This document shows positions 7,601 to 14,732 of a stretch of DNA of 64,000 bases, piece after piece; within the stretch, counting starts at the first letter, position 1, and every line of letters starts with the position of its first letter. A program made the translations under genes and the position numbers. The stretch is taken from the NCBI GenBank assembly GCA_030645355.1, contig JAUSNJ010000086.1:1-64000 (forward strand), read 5' to 3'. The notes beneath the pieces are model-generated. The model saw only the letters and a list, made by a program, of their open reading frames with translations. It did not search any database and had not been told where the DNA came from. This DNA comes from Rhodoferax sp. (GTDB lineage Bacteria > Pseudomonadota > Gammaproteobacteria > Burkholderiales > Burkholderiaceae_C).

Positions 7601-9450
7601 GCGACATGTCGGGCGATGTGTTTGGCAACGGCATGCTGTTGTCCGAGCAGATCCAGCTGGTGGTGGCCTTTGACCACCGCCACATCTTCATCGACCCGAC
7701 ACCCGATGTGGCCCGCTCCTTCGCCGAGCGCCAGCGCCTGTTCAACCTGCCCCGCTCCAGCTGGGACGATTACGACAAGAGCCTGATCTCCAAGGGCGGC
7801 GGCGTCTATCCGCGCGGTGCCAAGTCGATTGCACTGAGCCCCGAGGCACGTGCCGTCATTGGCATCACCGCCGAAGAACTGCCGCCGCTGGAGCTGCTGA
7901 AAGCGATTTTGCAGGCCCCCGTGGACCTGCTGTACAACGGCGGCATTGGCACCTATGTCAAGGCCAGCTTCGAGACCCATGCACAGGTGGGCGACAAGGC
8001 CAGCGATGCCTTCCGGGTCAACGGCAGCGAGCTGCGTTGCAAGGTGGTGGCCGAAGGTGGCAACCTGGGTTGCACGCAAAACGGCCGCATCGAATATGCG
8101 CAAAAAGGTGGCCTGATCTACACCGATGCGATTGACAACTCCGCCGGTGTCGACTGCTCCGACCACGAAGTCAACATCAAGATCCTGCTGGGCGGCGTGG
8201 TCGAAGCTGGTGACCTGACGCTCAAGCAGCGCAACGACCTGCTGGCGTCGATGACCGACGAAGTGGGCCATCTGGTACTGCAGGACAACTACTACCAGAC
8301 CCAGGCGCTGGACATTGCCACGCACCGGCCGCTGTATGTGCTGGACGGCCAGCAGCGCCTGATGCATTGGCTCGAAGGCAGCAACCGCCTGAACCGCGCC
8401 ATCGAGTTCCTGCCAAACGATGAGGAAATTGCCAAGCGCCGCGCCCGCAAGGTGGGGCTGACATCCCCGGAGAATGCCGTCGTCCTGGCCTACGCCAAGA
8501 TGAGCGTGTTTGACGATCTGGTGGCCAGCAATTTGCCGGACGATCCTTTCTTCAGCCGTGCGCTCAAGGCCTACTTCCCGCAGGTCTTGACCGAAAAATT
8601 TGGCACTGCCATTGCGGCCCACCCGCTGAAGCGCGAAATCATCGCCACCTACATCACCAACACGGTGGTGAACCGCACGGGCGCGACCTTCGTCAACTTC
8701 ATCGCAGCCGAGTCGGGCGCGACCGCCGCGGATGTGATCCGCGCGTTCACGCTGGCCCGCGAAATCTTTGACCTGGAACCCATCTGGGACCAGCTCGACG
8801 CCCTGGACTACAAGGTCGACGCCAAGCTGCAACTCGATTTGCTGACCAAGCTGATCGCCATTGCACAACGCGCCTCCCGCTGGATGCTGCGCATCCGCGC
8901 CCAGGGTGCGGATCTACCCACGCTGATCCAGCGCTACCAACCCGCCGCCCGCGAGCTGCGCCAGAACCTGGCAACCTGGTTGCCGCAGAGTGCGCAGGCG
9001 AACTGGCAACAGGCCACCGACGCGCTGGTCAAGGCTGGCGTGGACTCCGCACTGGCGCAAAACCTGACGGCGCTGGAATTCATCTTCCCGGCACTGGATC
9101 TGGTCGATGTGGCGCAAAGCGCCAAGACCGGCCTGGAGCAAGCCGCCCGTGCCTACTTCGACATTGAAGCGGAACTGTGCCTGACCGAGTGGCGCGCCCA
9201 GATCAACCGCCTGCCCACCGACACCCTGTGGCAAACCCAGGCCCGGGGCAGTGCGCGCGACGATGTGTACTCCATCGCCCGCCAGATCACGCTGGGCCAG
9301 CTCTCGCGCACCAGCGAAGCGCAAACCTGGCGCGTGCAACACGGGCAGTCCATCGGGCGCCTGCAAAGCCTGCTGAACACCATCAGCACCCAGGCGGCCG
9401 ATCTGGCGCCCGTCTCCGTGGCGCTGCGGGAACTGCGCCATTTGGCATGA
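4690..9450 (+). CDS. NAD-specific glutamate dehydrogenase, large (GDH-160/180 type)
   Basis: A protein of 1586 aa, the usual size for the large bacterial NAD-dependent enzyme that oxidatively deaminates glutamate to 2-oxoglutarate and ammonia. The N-terminal two-fifths corresponds to the regulatory ACT-like modules. The catalytic core shows RGGLRWSDRREDFRTEI near residues 800-816, GSKGGF soon after, GDMSGDVFGNGMLLS for the dinucleotide site, and NGGIGTYVK. A good ribosome site (CCCGGAG) lies 6 bases before the ATG. The stop overlaps the nth start (ATGA), so the two genes are probably co-transcribed. Glutamate catabolism in the cytoplasm is the expected role. Confidence 0.95.
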   Translation: MTSSALTELLSYTHEHAGPASSRIADFVAAYFDSTDPDELQARGPAALFASANAHWRLLDTPRPPDTAKVRVFNPTLAEDGFVSDHTVVQIVNDNMPFLVDSVTMAINRGNRTAHWIVHPLLSVTRDANGKVQSVSSAAAATAAGRHDPVESLIQVECDRIVSSAEQQALAEELQRVLNDVRSAVQDWRPMLERAQAMAAAASGSTLSPTGRQEGVDFLRWLEDRHFTFLGARDYDLKRDGDVVSLVAKPETGLGILRGPVHTLETVLPPEAVALLESNELVLVTKAMTRATVHRPAWLDYVAVKRFDADGQVVGEARFLGLYTATAYLAPVSEIPQVRSRVAAVLAAAGVVPDSHAAKSLQSILDVYPRDELFQIDTATLTEHAIGILRLQERQRTRLFLRRDPFGRFTSAMVFVPRERFNTELRIKIGNELMAALDGQSVEFTPMLTDSPQARIHYLVRAKENAPHSVGFPALEARIARLTQRWEDDCTTELLRAHGEGPGLALAHRFADAFPTAYREDFSAQVGAEDADMLVALSATSPLAVKLYRPLDAVPGNLRFKIYNTSKVALSDSLPVLERMGARVLDEHPYSIETNGDTLWIHDLGLQLPTDTDLATVKARFEALFAKAWRGEVESDDLNRLVLVTTLDARAIAVLRAYTRYFKQLGFAFSQSYIEATLNKNADIAQAIAELFMVRFDPALAGDRKAAQQQLKQSIDTALGQVASLDEDRILRQFVATVLATLRTNLWQTTTTGGAKPYVSFKLNPREVPGVPEPKPLFEIWVYSPRVEGVHLRGGKVARGGLRWSDRREDFRTEILGLVKAQQVKNTVIVPVGSKGGFVLKNAPPASDRDAYMAEGIACYKLFLSGLLDVTDNVVKGSVVPPADVVRHDVDDPYLVVAADKGTATFSDIANGVSADYGFWLGDAFASGGSVGYDHKKMGITARGAWEAVKRHFRTLGVNTQTTPFTVAGIGDMSGDVFGNGMLLSEQIQLVVAFDHRHIFIDPTPDVARSFAERQRLFNLPRSSWDDYDKSLISKGGGVYPRGAKSIALSPEARAVIGITAEELPPLELLKAILQAPVDLLYNGGIGTYVKASFETHAQVGDKASDAFRVNGSELRCKVVAEGGNLGCTQNGRIEYAQKGGLIYTDAIDNSAGVDCSDHEVNIKILLGGVVEAGDLTLKQRNDLLASMTDEVGHLVLQDNYYQTQALDIATHRPLYVLDGQQRLMHWLEGSNRLNRAIEFLPNDEEIAKRRARKVGLTSPENAVVLAYAKMSVFDDLVASNLPDDPFFSRALKAYFPQVLTEKFGTAIAAHPLKREIIATYITNTVVNRTGATFVNFIAAESGATAADVIRAFTLAREIFDLEPIWDQLDALDYKVDAKLQLDLLTKLIAIAQRASRWMLRIRAQGADLPTLIQRYQPAARELRQNLATWLPQSAQANWQQATDALVKAGVDSALAQNLTALEFIFPALDLVDVAQSAKTGLEQAARAYFDIEAELCLTEWRAQINRLPTDTLWQTQARGSARDDVYSIARQITLGQLSRTSEAQTWRVQHGQSIGRLQSLLNTISTQAADLAPVSVALRELRHLA

Positions 9451-10091
9451 AGGCCGCGGCCATCGAGGGCTTCTTTGCAACGCTGCAGGCGGCCAACCCC
9501 ACGCCGGTGACGGAGCTGGAATACACCACGGTGTTCGAGCTGCTCACCGCCGTGTTGTTGAGCGCCCAGGCTACCGACGTGGGGGTCAACAAAGCCACGC
9601 GCAAGCTGTTCCCGGTGGCCAACACACCGCAGGCGATTCTGGATCTGGGACTGAATGGCCTGGAGTCCTACATCAAGACCATAGGCCTGTACCACAGCAA
9701 GGCCAAACACCTGCTGCAGACCTGCCGCATGCTGGTCGATCTGTACGGCGGCCAGGTGCCACGCACGCGCGAGGCCCTGCAGGCCCTGCCCGGCGTGGGC
9801 CGCAAGACCGCCAACGTGGTGTTGAACGTGGCCTTTGGAGAGCCCACGATGGCGGTGGACACGCACATCTTTCGCGTCTCCAACTGCACCGGACTGGCGG
9901 CGGGCAAAACACCGGAAGCCGTGGAGCAGCAACTGCTCAAACGCGTCCCTCCACGCTTCATGGTCGATGCCCACCACTGGCTGATCCTGCATGGGCGCTA
10001 CGTGTGCCAGGCGCGCAAGCCGCTGTGCTGGCAGTGTGGTGTCAGCGCCTATTGCGACTTCGCCGACAAGACTCCCGCGCCGGCGCGCTGA
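9447..10091 (+). CDS. nth: endonuclease III, DNA glycosylase/AP lyase
   Basis: A 214-aa base-excision-repair enzyme that removes oxidised pyrimidines. The helix-hairpin-helix LPGVGRKTANVVLN carries the catalytic lysine (Lys120), and VDTHIFRV carries the catalytic Asp138. The C-terminal iron-sulfur loop is intact (C-x6-C-x2-C-x5-C within CQARKPLCWQCGVSAYC). The frame is open far upstream inside the dehydrogenase gene, but family length and the ATGA overlap put the start at 9447, suggesting translational coupling. Confidence 0.95.
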   Translation: MKAAAIEGFFATLQAANPTPVTELEYTTVFELLTAVLLSAQATDVGVNKATRKLFPVANTPQAILDLGLNGLESYIKTIGLYHSKAKHLLQTCRMLVDLYGGQVPRTREALQALPGVGRKTANVVLNVAFGEPTMAVDTHIFRVSNCTGLAAGKTPEAVEQQLLKRVPPRFMVDAHHWLILHGRYVCQARKPLCWQCGVSAYCDFADKTPAPAR

Positions 10092-10111
10092 CGGCGTGCT
10101 AAGGTTGCGGA

Positions 10112-11443
10112 GTGACCCAATCCATACGCTACACCCTGCTCTCCCTGCGCGACCTGGCCGTCTCGGTCGGGCCCTTTCTGTTGCTGGCCATCGCTCTGCT
10201 GGTCCTGGCCTACAACTGGCTGGACCCCAATCCGCCCAAGCATGTGACGCTGGCCACCGGCCCGGCACAAAGCGCCTACGCCGAGTTTGGCAAACGCTAT
10301 GCCCAGGCACTGGCCAAGGAAGGCATCACCGTCGAGCTGCTGCCCTCCGAAGGGTCCGCCGCCAATTTGCAACTGCTGCGCGAGGGCAAGGCGGACCTGG
10401 GCTTTGTGCAGGGCGGCACCAGCGAGGCCGGCGCGCTGGATGACGCCGATCTGGAGTCGCTGGGCAGCCTCTTTCTGGAGCCGGTCTGGCTGTTCTACCG
10501 CGAGGCCGCCGCACCATCGGACACCACACCGCCCCACACGCTGGAGTCGCTGACCCAACTGCCGGGCCTGCGGATCAACGTGGGCACACCGGGCAGCGGC
10601 GTACCCAACCTGATGAACAAGCTGCTCGACAGCAACCGCGTCGATCCGCGCACGTTGACGCTGTCGCAGCAGGAGCAGACACCGGCCACCGTGGCCTTTC
10701 TGGGCGGTGAACTCGATGCCATTGTTTTCGCGTCGGCGCCCGAGTCCTCCATGGTGCAGATGCTGCTGCAAACGCCAGGCGTCAAGCTGATGGACTTTGC
10801 ACAGAGCGAGGCCTACTCGCGCCGCTTCGCCTTTCTGAGCCCGGCCGTGTTGCCGCGCGGCGTGGTCGACCTGGCGGCGAATATCCCACCCCGCAATGTG
10901 CACCTGGTGGCGCCCACCACCACGCTGCTGACCCGTACCAGCACACACCCTGCCCTGTTGCAGCTGTTCGCGCTGGCGGGCAACACCATCCACGGCAGTG
11001 CTGGCTGGTTCAAACATGCCCGCGAATACCCCAACGTCAAGAACAACGAACTGCCCCTGGCCCAGGAAGCCGAGCGCAGCATCCAGGGCGGCACACCGCT
11101 GCTGCAGCGCTACCTGCCGTTCTGGGTGGCCAACCTGGTGGAGCGCATGTGGCTGGCCATGGGCATCATCCTGGCGGTGCTGCTGCCGCTGTCGCGCGTC
11201 ATCCCGCCGCTGTATGCATTTCGGGTGCGTTCACGCATTTTTCGCTGGTATGCCCAGCTGCGCGAACTTGAAGCCCGGGCCGAGGATGCACAGGACACCG
11301 CGGCATTGGTAGACGAGCTCAACCAGATGGACCGCCACGCCGAGAAAATCAGAGTGCCCCTGTCTTACACCGACGAGCTGTATGCCCTGCGCAACAACAT
11401 CCAGCTGGTGCGCAAGAAGCTGCTAGGCGGCGTGCCACGCTGA
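10112..11443 (+). CDS. TAXI-type TRAP solute-binding-like membrane protein
   Basis: A 443-aa protein with an N-terminal membrane anchor at about residues 15-38. A TAXI-like periplasmic binding domain follows: VTLATGPAQSAYAEFGKRYAQ, then EGSAANLQLLREGKADLGFVQGG. A second membrane segment lies near residues 345-365 and a charged cytoplasmic tail ends the protein. TAXI proteins bind carboxylates for TRAP transporters, but no TRAP permease gene is nearby and the double anchor is unlike a free binding protein, so a sensing role is possible. It starts at GTG (10112), 20 bases after nth. Confidence 0.8.
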   Translation: MTQSIRYTLLSLRDLAVSVGPFLLLAIALLVLAYNWLDPNPPKHVTLATGPAQSAYAEFGKRYAQALAKEGITVELLPSEGSAANLQLLREGKADLGFVQGGTSEAGALDDADLESLGSLFLEPVWLFYREAAAPSDTTPPHTLESLTQLPGLRINVGTPGSGVPNLMNKLLDSNRVDPRTLTLSQQEQTPATVAFLGGELDAIVFASAPESSMVQMLLQTPGVKLMDFAQSEAYSRRFAFLSPAVLPRGVVDLAANIPPRNVHLVAPTTTLLTRTSTHPALLQLFALAGNTIHGSAGWFKHAREYPNVKNNELPLAQEAERSIQGGTPLLQRYLPFWVANLVERMWLAMGIILAVLLPLSRVIPPLYAFRVRSRIFRWYAQLRELEARAEDAQDTAALVDELNQMDRHAEKIRVPLSYTDELYALRNNIQLVRKKLLGGVPR

Positions 11444-11504
11444 CGCACTTCCAGTAGACTCGCACGCGCCATCCACTTCTTTCCAACCCACTGGGAGTCC
11501 CTTC

Positions 11505-12302
11505 ATGGATATCGTCGAACGCGCGCGTGCAATCGTTGTCAACCCCGGGCCCACCTGGGTCACCATTGAACAGGAAACCACGGACTGGCAGAAGCTCTAC
11601 GTTCCCTACATGGTGGTGCTGGCGGTCATTCCCGCCATCGCCAGCTTCATCGGCTGGACGGTGATGGGGGTTGGCGGCTTCGGGTTCTCCATGCGCCTGC
11701 CCGTTTTCACTGGCCTGAGCCTGATGGTGAGCCAATACATCATGACCCTGGTCATGGTGTTCGTCTGGGGCTGGCTCATCAGCCAGCTGGCGCCCAGCTT
11801 TGGCGGGCAGGCCAATGTGATGAATGGCGTGAAATTGACCGTCTATGCCAGCACGCCCGCCATGCTGGCCGGTGTGTTCTCGGCCATGCCGGGTCTGTCC
11901 ATCCTGGCCCTGGTGGGTAGCCTGTACTCGCTGTACCTGGTGTACCTGGGCCTGCCGGTGCTGATGAAGAATCCGCCCGAAAAATCGGTTACCTATCTGG
12001 TGGTGGCCGCCATCGTCGGCATTGTCGGCAGTGTGTTGATCAGTGCGGCCAACGCCATCTTCATGCCCTCTCCGCTGTCACGCATGCACGGCATGAACGA
12101 CGCTCCCGACATCCAGATCAACACGCCCAAGGGCGATGTGCAGATTTCCACGGCGCCCGCCACCGCCAACACCCCGGCCGGCTCCACCGTGACGATCAAG
12201 ACCCCCGATGGCGAGGTCAAGGTCGTCGCGGAAGGCATGCAGGACATGGTCAAGCGGCTGGAGATCCTGGCTGCCGAGCAGGAAAAAGCGGCCAAGAAAT
12301 AG
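11505..12302 (+). CDS. Yip1 domain membrane protein
   Basis: A protein of 265 aa with about five hydrophobic segments between residues 35 and 190. The N-terminal RARAIVVNPGPTWVTIEQE phrase (starting near residue 6) and the W-x2-L near the first membrane span are typical of bacterial Yip1-family proteins. A hydrophilic tail of about 70 residues, rich in Thr, Ala and Lys, follows and ends in a short predicted coiled coil. Function in bacteria is unclear. A good ribosome site (TGGGAG) precedes the ATG. It converges with the protease gene, with one base between the two stop codons. Confidence 0.8.
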   Translation: MDIVERARAIVVNPGPTWVTIEQETTDWQKLYVPYMVVLAVIPAIASFIGWTVMGVGGFGFSMRLPVFTGLSLMVSQYIMTLVMVFVWGWLISQLAPSFGGQANVMNGVKLTVYASTPAMLAGVFSAMPGLSILALVGSLYSLYLVYLGLPVLMKNPPEKSVTYLVVAAIVGIVGSVLISAANAIFMPSPLSRMHGMNDAPDIQINTPKGDVQISTAPATANTPAGSTVTIKTPDGEVKVVAEGMQDMVKRLEILAAEQEKAAKK

Positions 12303-12303
12303 A

Positions 12304-13161
12304 TCAGTAGCCGGACAGCAGCGCGTTGAAGTAGTAGGTGTTCAATGCGCCCAGGGTCTGAATCACGCCGTCGGGGCCCATGAAGTAAGCCACACCATCG
12401 CGGATGCCCACATAGCTGTTGGTTCCGGAGTAATAGCGGTAGTAGTAGCCACTGAACGTGCCCGACGCGCTCGGGCTGGGCGACAGGTATTGCGGATACG
12501 CCGCCTCAGCCCAGTTCAAGGTGCGGTTGGAGCGGGCTGTCGCCGCGGCCCCGTACAAGCTGGCGCAACCGTCGGCATCGTCCCCGCGCAGGGTACGCAT
12601 GTACCGCGCCGAGTGGTAGGGATCGGCAAACATCACGGACGCGAACTGGTCGGAGTGCATCAGCCCTATGGCGTGGCCGAGCTCGTGGGTCATGATGGCC
12701 TCCACCTCGTCAATGGTCCAGGGCTCCAGGGTGTTCATCATGATGTCGGAGTCGACATAGGAGTCGCCGACAAACCAGCTCTTGGTCAAACCGGAATAGG
12801 ACGCATCTTCTCCCTGCAAAACACCCCAACCAAACACATTGGCGCCTTCCACGGTGGAGGCGTCACCGTACATATTGGGCAGGGTCGACGTCATGCCACG
12901 GTAGACGAACGTGATATTGCACATGCCCGACCAGCGGGCGGCAGCGTTCTGGATGGCGTTGAGCACCGCGGAAGTACTCAGATTGAGCGGCTGATTGATC
13001 GGGTTGTAGTACCAGTCCACCTGGCCCGAGGTCCAGCGCTGGCCGTTGGCCCCCTGCACGTAGCTGGGGCGTTCGCGCAAGCTGGGCAAGGGCAAGGCTC
13101 TGAAGTCCTGCGCCTGGCTGGCTCCGGCCAACAGCAAGGCGGCATAGATAAATTTGCGCAT
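12304..13161 (-). CDS. secreted matrixin-type zinc metalloprotease
   Basis: A 285-aa protein with a short signal peptide ending around ASQAQ (residue 18). The metzincin zinc site HELGHAIGLMH is complete (His159, Glu160, His163, His169), followed by the Met-turn in SVMFADPY, as in matrixin/M10-like peptidases. A C-terminal region of about 75 residues is rich in Tyr, Ser and Gly. I start at the ATG at 13161, because the five residues upstream only spoil the signal peptide. Substrate unknown; the location is probably periplasmic or extracellular. Neighbours give no functional clue. Confidence 0.85.
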   Translation of the reverse strand: MRKFIYAALLLAGASQAQDFRALPLPSLRERPSYVQGANGQRWTSGQVDWYYNPINQPLNLSTSAVLNAIQNAAARWSGMCNITFVYRGMTSTLPNMYGDASTVEGANVFGWGVLQGEDASYSGLTKSWFVGDSYVDSDIMMNTLEPWTIDEVEAIMTHELGHAIGLMHSDQFASVMFADPYHSARYMRTLRGDDADGCASLYGAAATARSNRTLNWAEAAYPQYLSPSPSASGTFSGYYYRYYSGTNSYVGIRDGVAYFMGPDGVIQTLGALNTYYFNALLSGY

Positions 13162-13197
13162 GGCAGTTCTCGGCAAAGGCGTGGGGTTTATTGTCGG

Positions 13198-13749
13198 TCA
13201 AGTATCGAAAGTTCGCCACGCGCCCCAGGGCGGCGCGTCGATCGGCCACTGGTCGGCCCGCTGCACCTGGCGCTGGCCCTGCGCCAACAGCGTGGCCGCG
13301 CGGATCACACCGGCATGGGTGATCCACACCGCGGTTTGATTCATGGCCAGCGTCTCGTCCCACGCCGCGCCCACGCGCGCCATGAAGCCCTGCACGCTCT
13401 CGGCCCCACCACAGCGCCAGCTGGCAAAAGACTCGGTCCAGCCATCGAGTTCGGCGCGGGCAATGGCGTCCCAGCGCTGGCCTTCCCAACGGCCAAAGTC
13501 CATTTCGGCAAGCCGTGCGTCCACGCTAGAGTTCTGAATCAAATCGGGCCGTAGCCCTCGTAGAACCTGCGTCAGCTGCTCACATCTTTGTAGCGGTGAG
13601 GTGCGGATGGCGATGCCCCGTGGCAGCGCGTGCGCCAGCACCTGCGCGGCGTCCAGGGTGGCCCGGGCATCGGCCGGCACGTCCAGCGCGCCATAGCACA
13701 CACCACCGGCCACCAGCGGTCGTGCATGGCGCACCAGCCATAGCGTCAT
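13198..13749 (-). CDS. cobC: alpha-ribazole phosphatase-like histidine phosphatase
   Basis: A 183-aa member of the histidine phosphatase (phosphoglycerate mutase-like) family. The phosphohistidine motif is LVRHARPL at the N-terminus, with the acid/base region in DARLAEMDFGRWEG and the second histidine in WITHAGVIRA. In this position, directly after cobS, it is expected to dephosphorylate alpha-ribazole-5'-phosphate or adenosylcobalamin-5'-phosphate. The true start is the ATG at 13749; the longer frame runs into cobS. It is ten bases downstream of cobS on the same strand. Confidence 0.85.
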   Translation of the reverse strand: MTLWLVRHARPLVAGGVCYGALDVPADARATLDAAQVLAHALPRGIAIRTSPLQRCEQLTQVLRGLRPDLIQNSSVDARLAEMDFGRWEGQRWDAIARAELDGWTESFASWRCGGAESVQGFMARVGAAWDETLAMNQTAVWITHAGVIRAATLLAQGQRQVQRADQWPIDAPPWGAWRTFDT

Positions 13750-13759
13750 GGCCACGGTG

Positions 13760-14602
13760 TCACAGCGCCAGGGCCAGCCCGAGGTAGAACGCCAGCTCGC
13801 ACAGCTGCTGCGTTGCCCCCAGTCCATCGCCGGTAAAACCCTGCAGGCGCCGCCACAGCAGGCGCCCCATGTAGGCAAAGCCCAGGCTGGAGGCGAACAG
13901 CGCCACCAGCAGCGGGCTGACCGGAAAAAGTGCCGGCACCCGCATTACTCCTGAATCTATAGCACCATATCCAACAAATACGAGGGCCAGCGCCATAAGG
14001 CACCACATACCTGCCGCCAGCAGGCTGGCCCCGCTGATCTGGTCCGCCAGCGGCTTCGACTTGGATCCCGCAGCGTCCCCCACGTGTGGCATCAGCCGGA
14101 TCAGCAGCAGCGGCCAGGTGCGCGACACCACGTGTGCGGAAAAAATGCCCAGTACCATCCAGCGCGGGCTGACCGAGCCGATAAGGGCCAGCAAGCCCAC
14201 CTTGGACAGCAGTGCCAGCACCAGTGCCAGTGCGCCAAAGGCGCCGACCCGCGAGTCCTTCATGATGACCAGCGCTCGCTCCCGGTCACTGCTGCCACCC
14301 AGGCCGTCGGCCACGTCGGCCAGACCGTCTTCGTGAAAGGCTCCGGTCACCATGACGCTCAGCACCGTGCCCAGCACGGCCGCCACCAGCGGCGCAAACG
14401 GACTGTGCGGCAGGCAGGCCAACAGCACGGCAGTGACTCCCGCCACCAGGGCCCCCACCACCACGCCCACGCCGGGAAAGTGCGCTGCACTGGCGCGCAG
14501 CATCGCCGGGCTAAAGCCCACCCACGCAGCCAGCCGCCCGGTCACCGGAATGCGGGTGAAAAACTGGACAGCCAGCAGGTAGTGGCGCAGGAAATGGGAC
14601 AT
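13760..14602 (-). CDS. cobS: adenosylcobinamide-GDP ribazoletransferase
   Basis: A 280-aa integral membrane enzyme joining adenosylcobinamide-GDP to alpha-ribazole. Signatures are FFTRIPVTG at the N-terminus, the catalytic acidic segment HEDGLADVADGLGG, and DSRVGAFG, with several membrane helices. Start taken at the ATG at 14602 (MSHFLRHYLL). About residues 203-218 are encoded by an R3 repeat (13948-13993), giving the phrase ALALVFVGYGAI in a membrane helix. It would normally be expected beside cobT but is separated from it by inserted DNA. Confidence 0.92.
   Translation of the reverse strand: MSHFLRHYLLAVQFFTRIPVTGRLAAWVGFSPAMLRASAAHFPGVGVVVGALVAGVTAVLLACLPHSPFAPLVAAVLGTVLSVMVTGAFHEDGLADVADGLGGSSDRERALVIMKDSRVGAFGALALVLALLSKVGLLALIGSVSPRWMVLGIFSAHVVSRTWPLLLIRLMPHVGDAAGSKSKPLADQISGASLLAAGMWCLMALALVFVGYGAIDSGVMRVPALFPVSPLLVALFASSLGFAYMGRLLWRRLQGFTGDGLGATQQLCELAFYLGLALAL
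13948..13993 (-). repeat. R3 short repeat inside cobS
   Basis: A diverged copy of the ~48-bp R3 element, recognised by GCCCTCGTATTTGTTGG aligned with the copies in cbiB, cobU and pgeF. It is read in the same frame as those copies (A-L-V then a variable stretch then A-I). The cobS frame stays open through it. Confidence 0.5.
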
Positions 14603-14732
14603 GTCGAGTGAGTATGCATGGAAAAGCGGTGCGCTTTTCAACCAGCGCGAGTCTGCCGACTAGAGGAAGACCGGAGAAAGATCGGTGTGCTGGCGCACGG
14701 ACGGGTAGTGCCTGCGTCGACAAAATCATCTG

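Noticed and set aside
7039-8868. 609-codon open frame antisense to the glutamate dehydrogenase gene
   Set aside because: It mirrors a strongly conserved enzyme gene in GC-rich DNA, has no recognisable domain and is rich in His, Gln, Val and Gly as shadow frames are.
12208-13554. 448-codon plus-strand frame across the matrixin and cobC genes
   Set aside because: It spans two real genes on the other strand plus their spacer, and its sequence is low in complexity with no domain.
13546-13593. Possible further R3 copy in cobC, opposite orientation
   Set aside because: AGCCCTCGTAGAACC and CAGCTG resemble R3, but the spacing differs and the encoded protein segment looks like normal CobC, so it is too weak.
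14621-14639. 8-bp perfect hairpin (GAAAAGCG/CGCTTTTC) between cobS and the glycosyltransferase gene
   Set aside because: Too short, with no T-run, to call a terminator; it could be an operator but there is no support.
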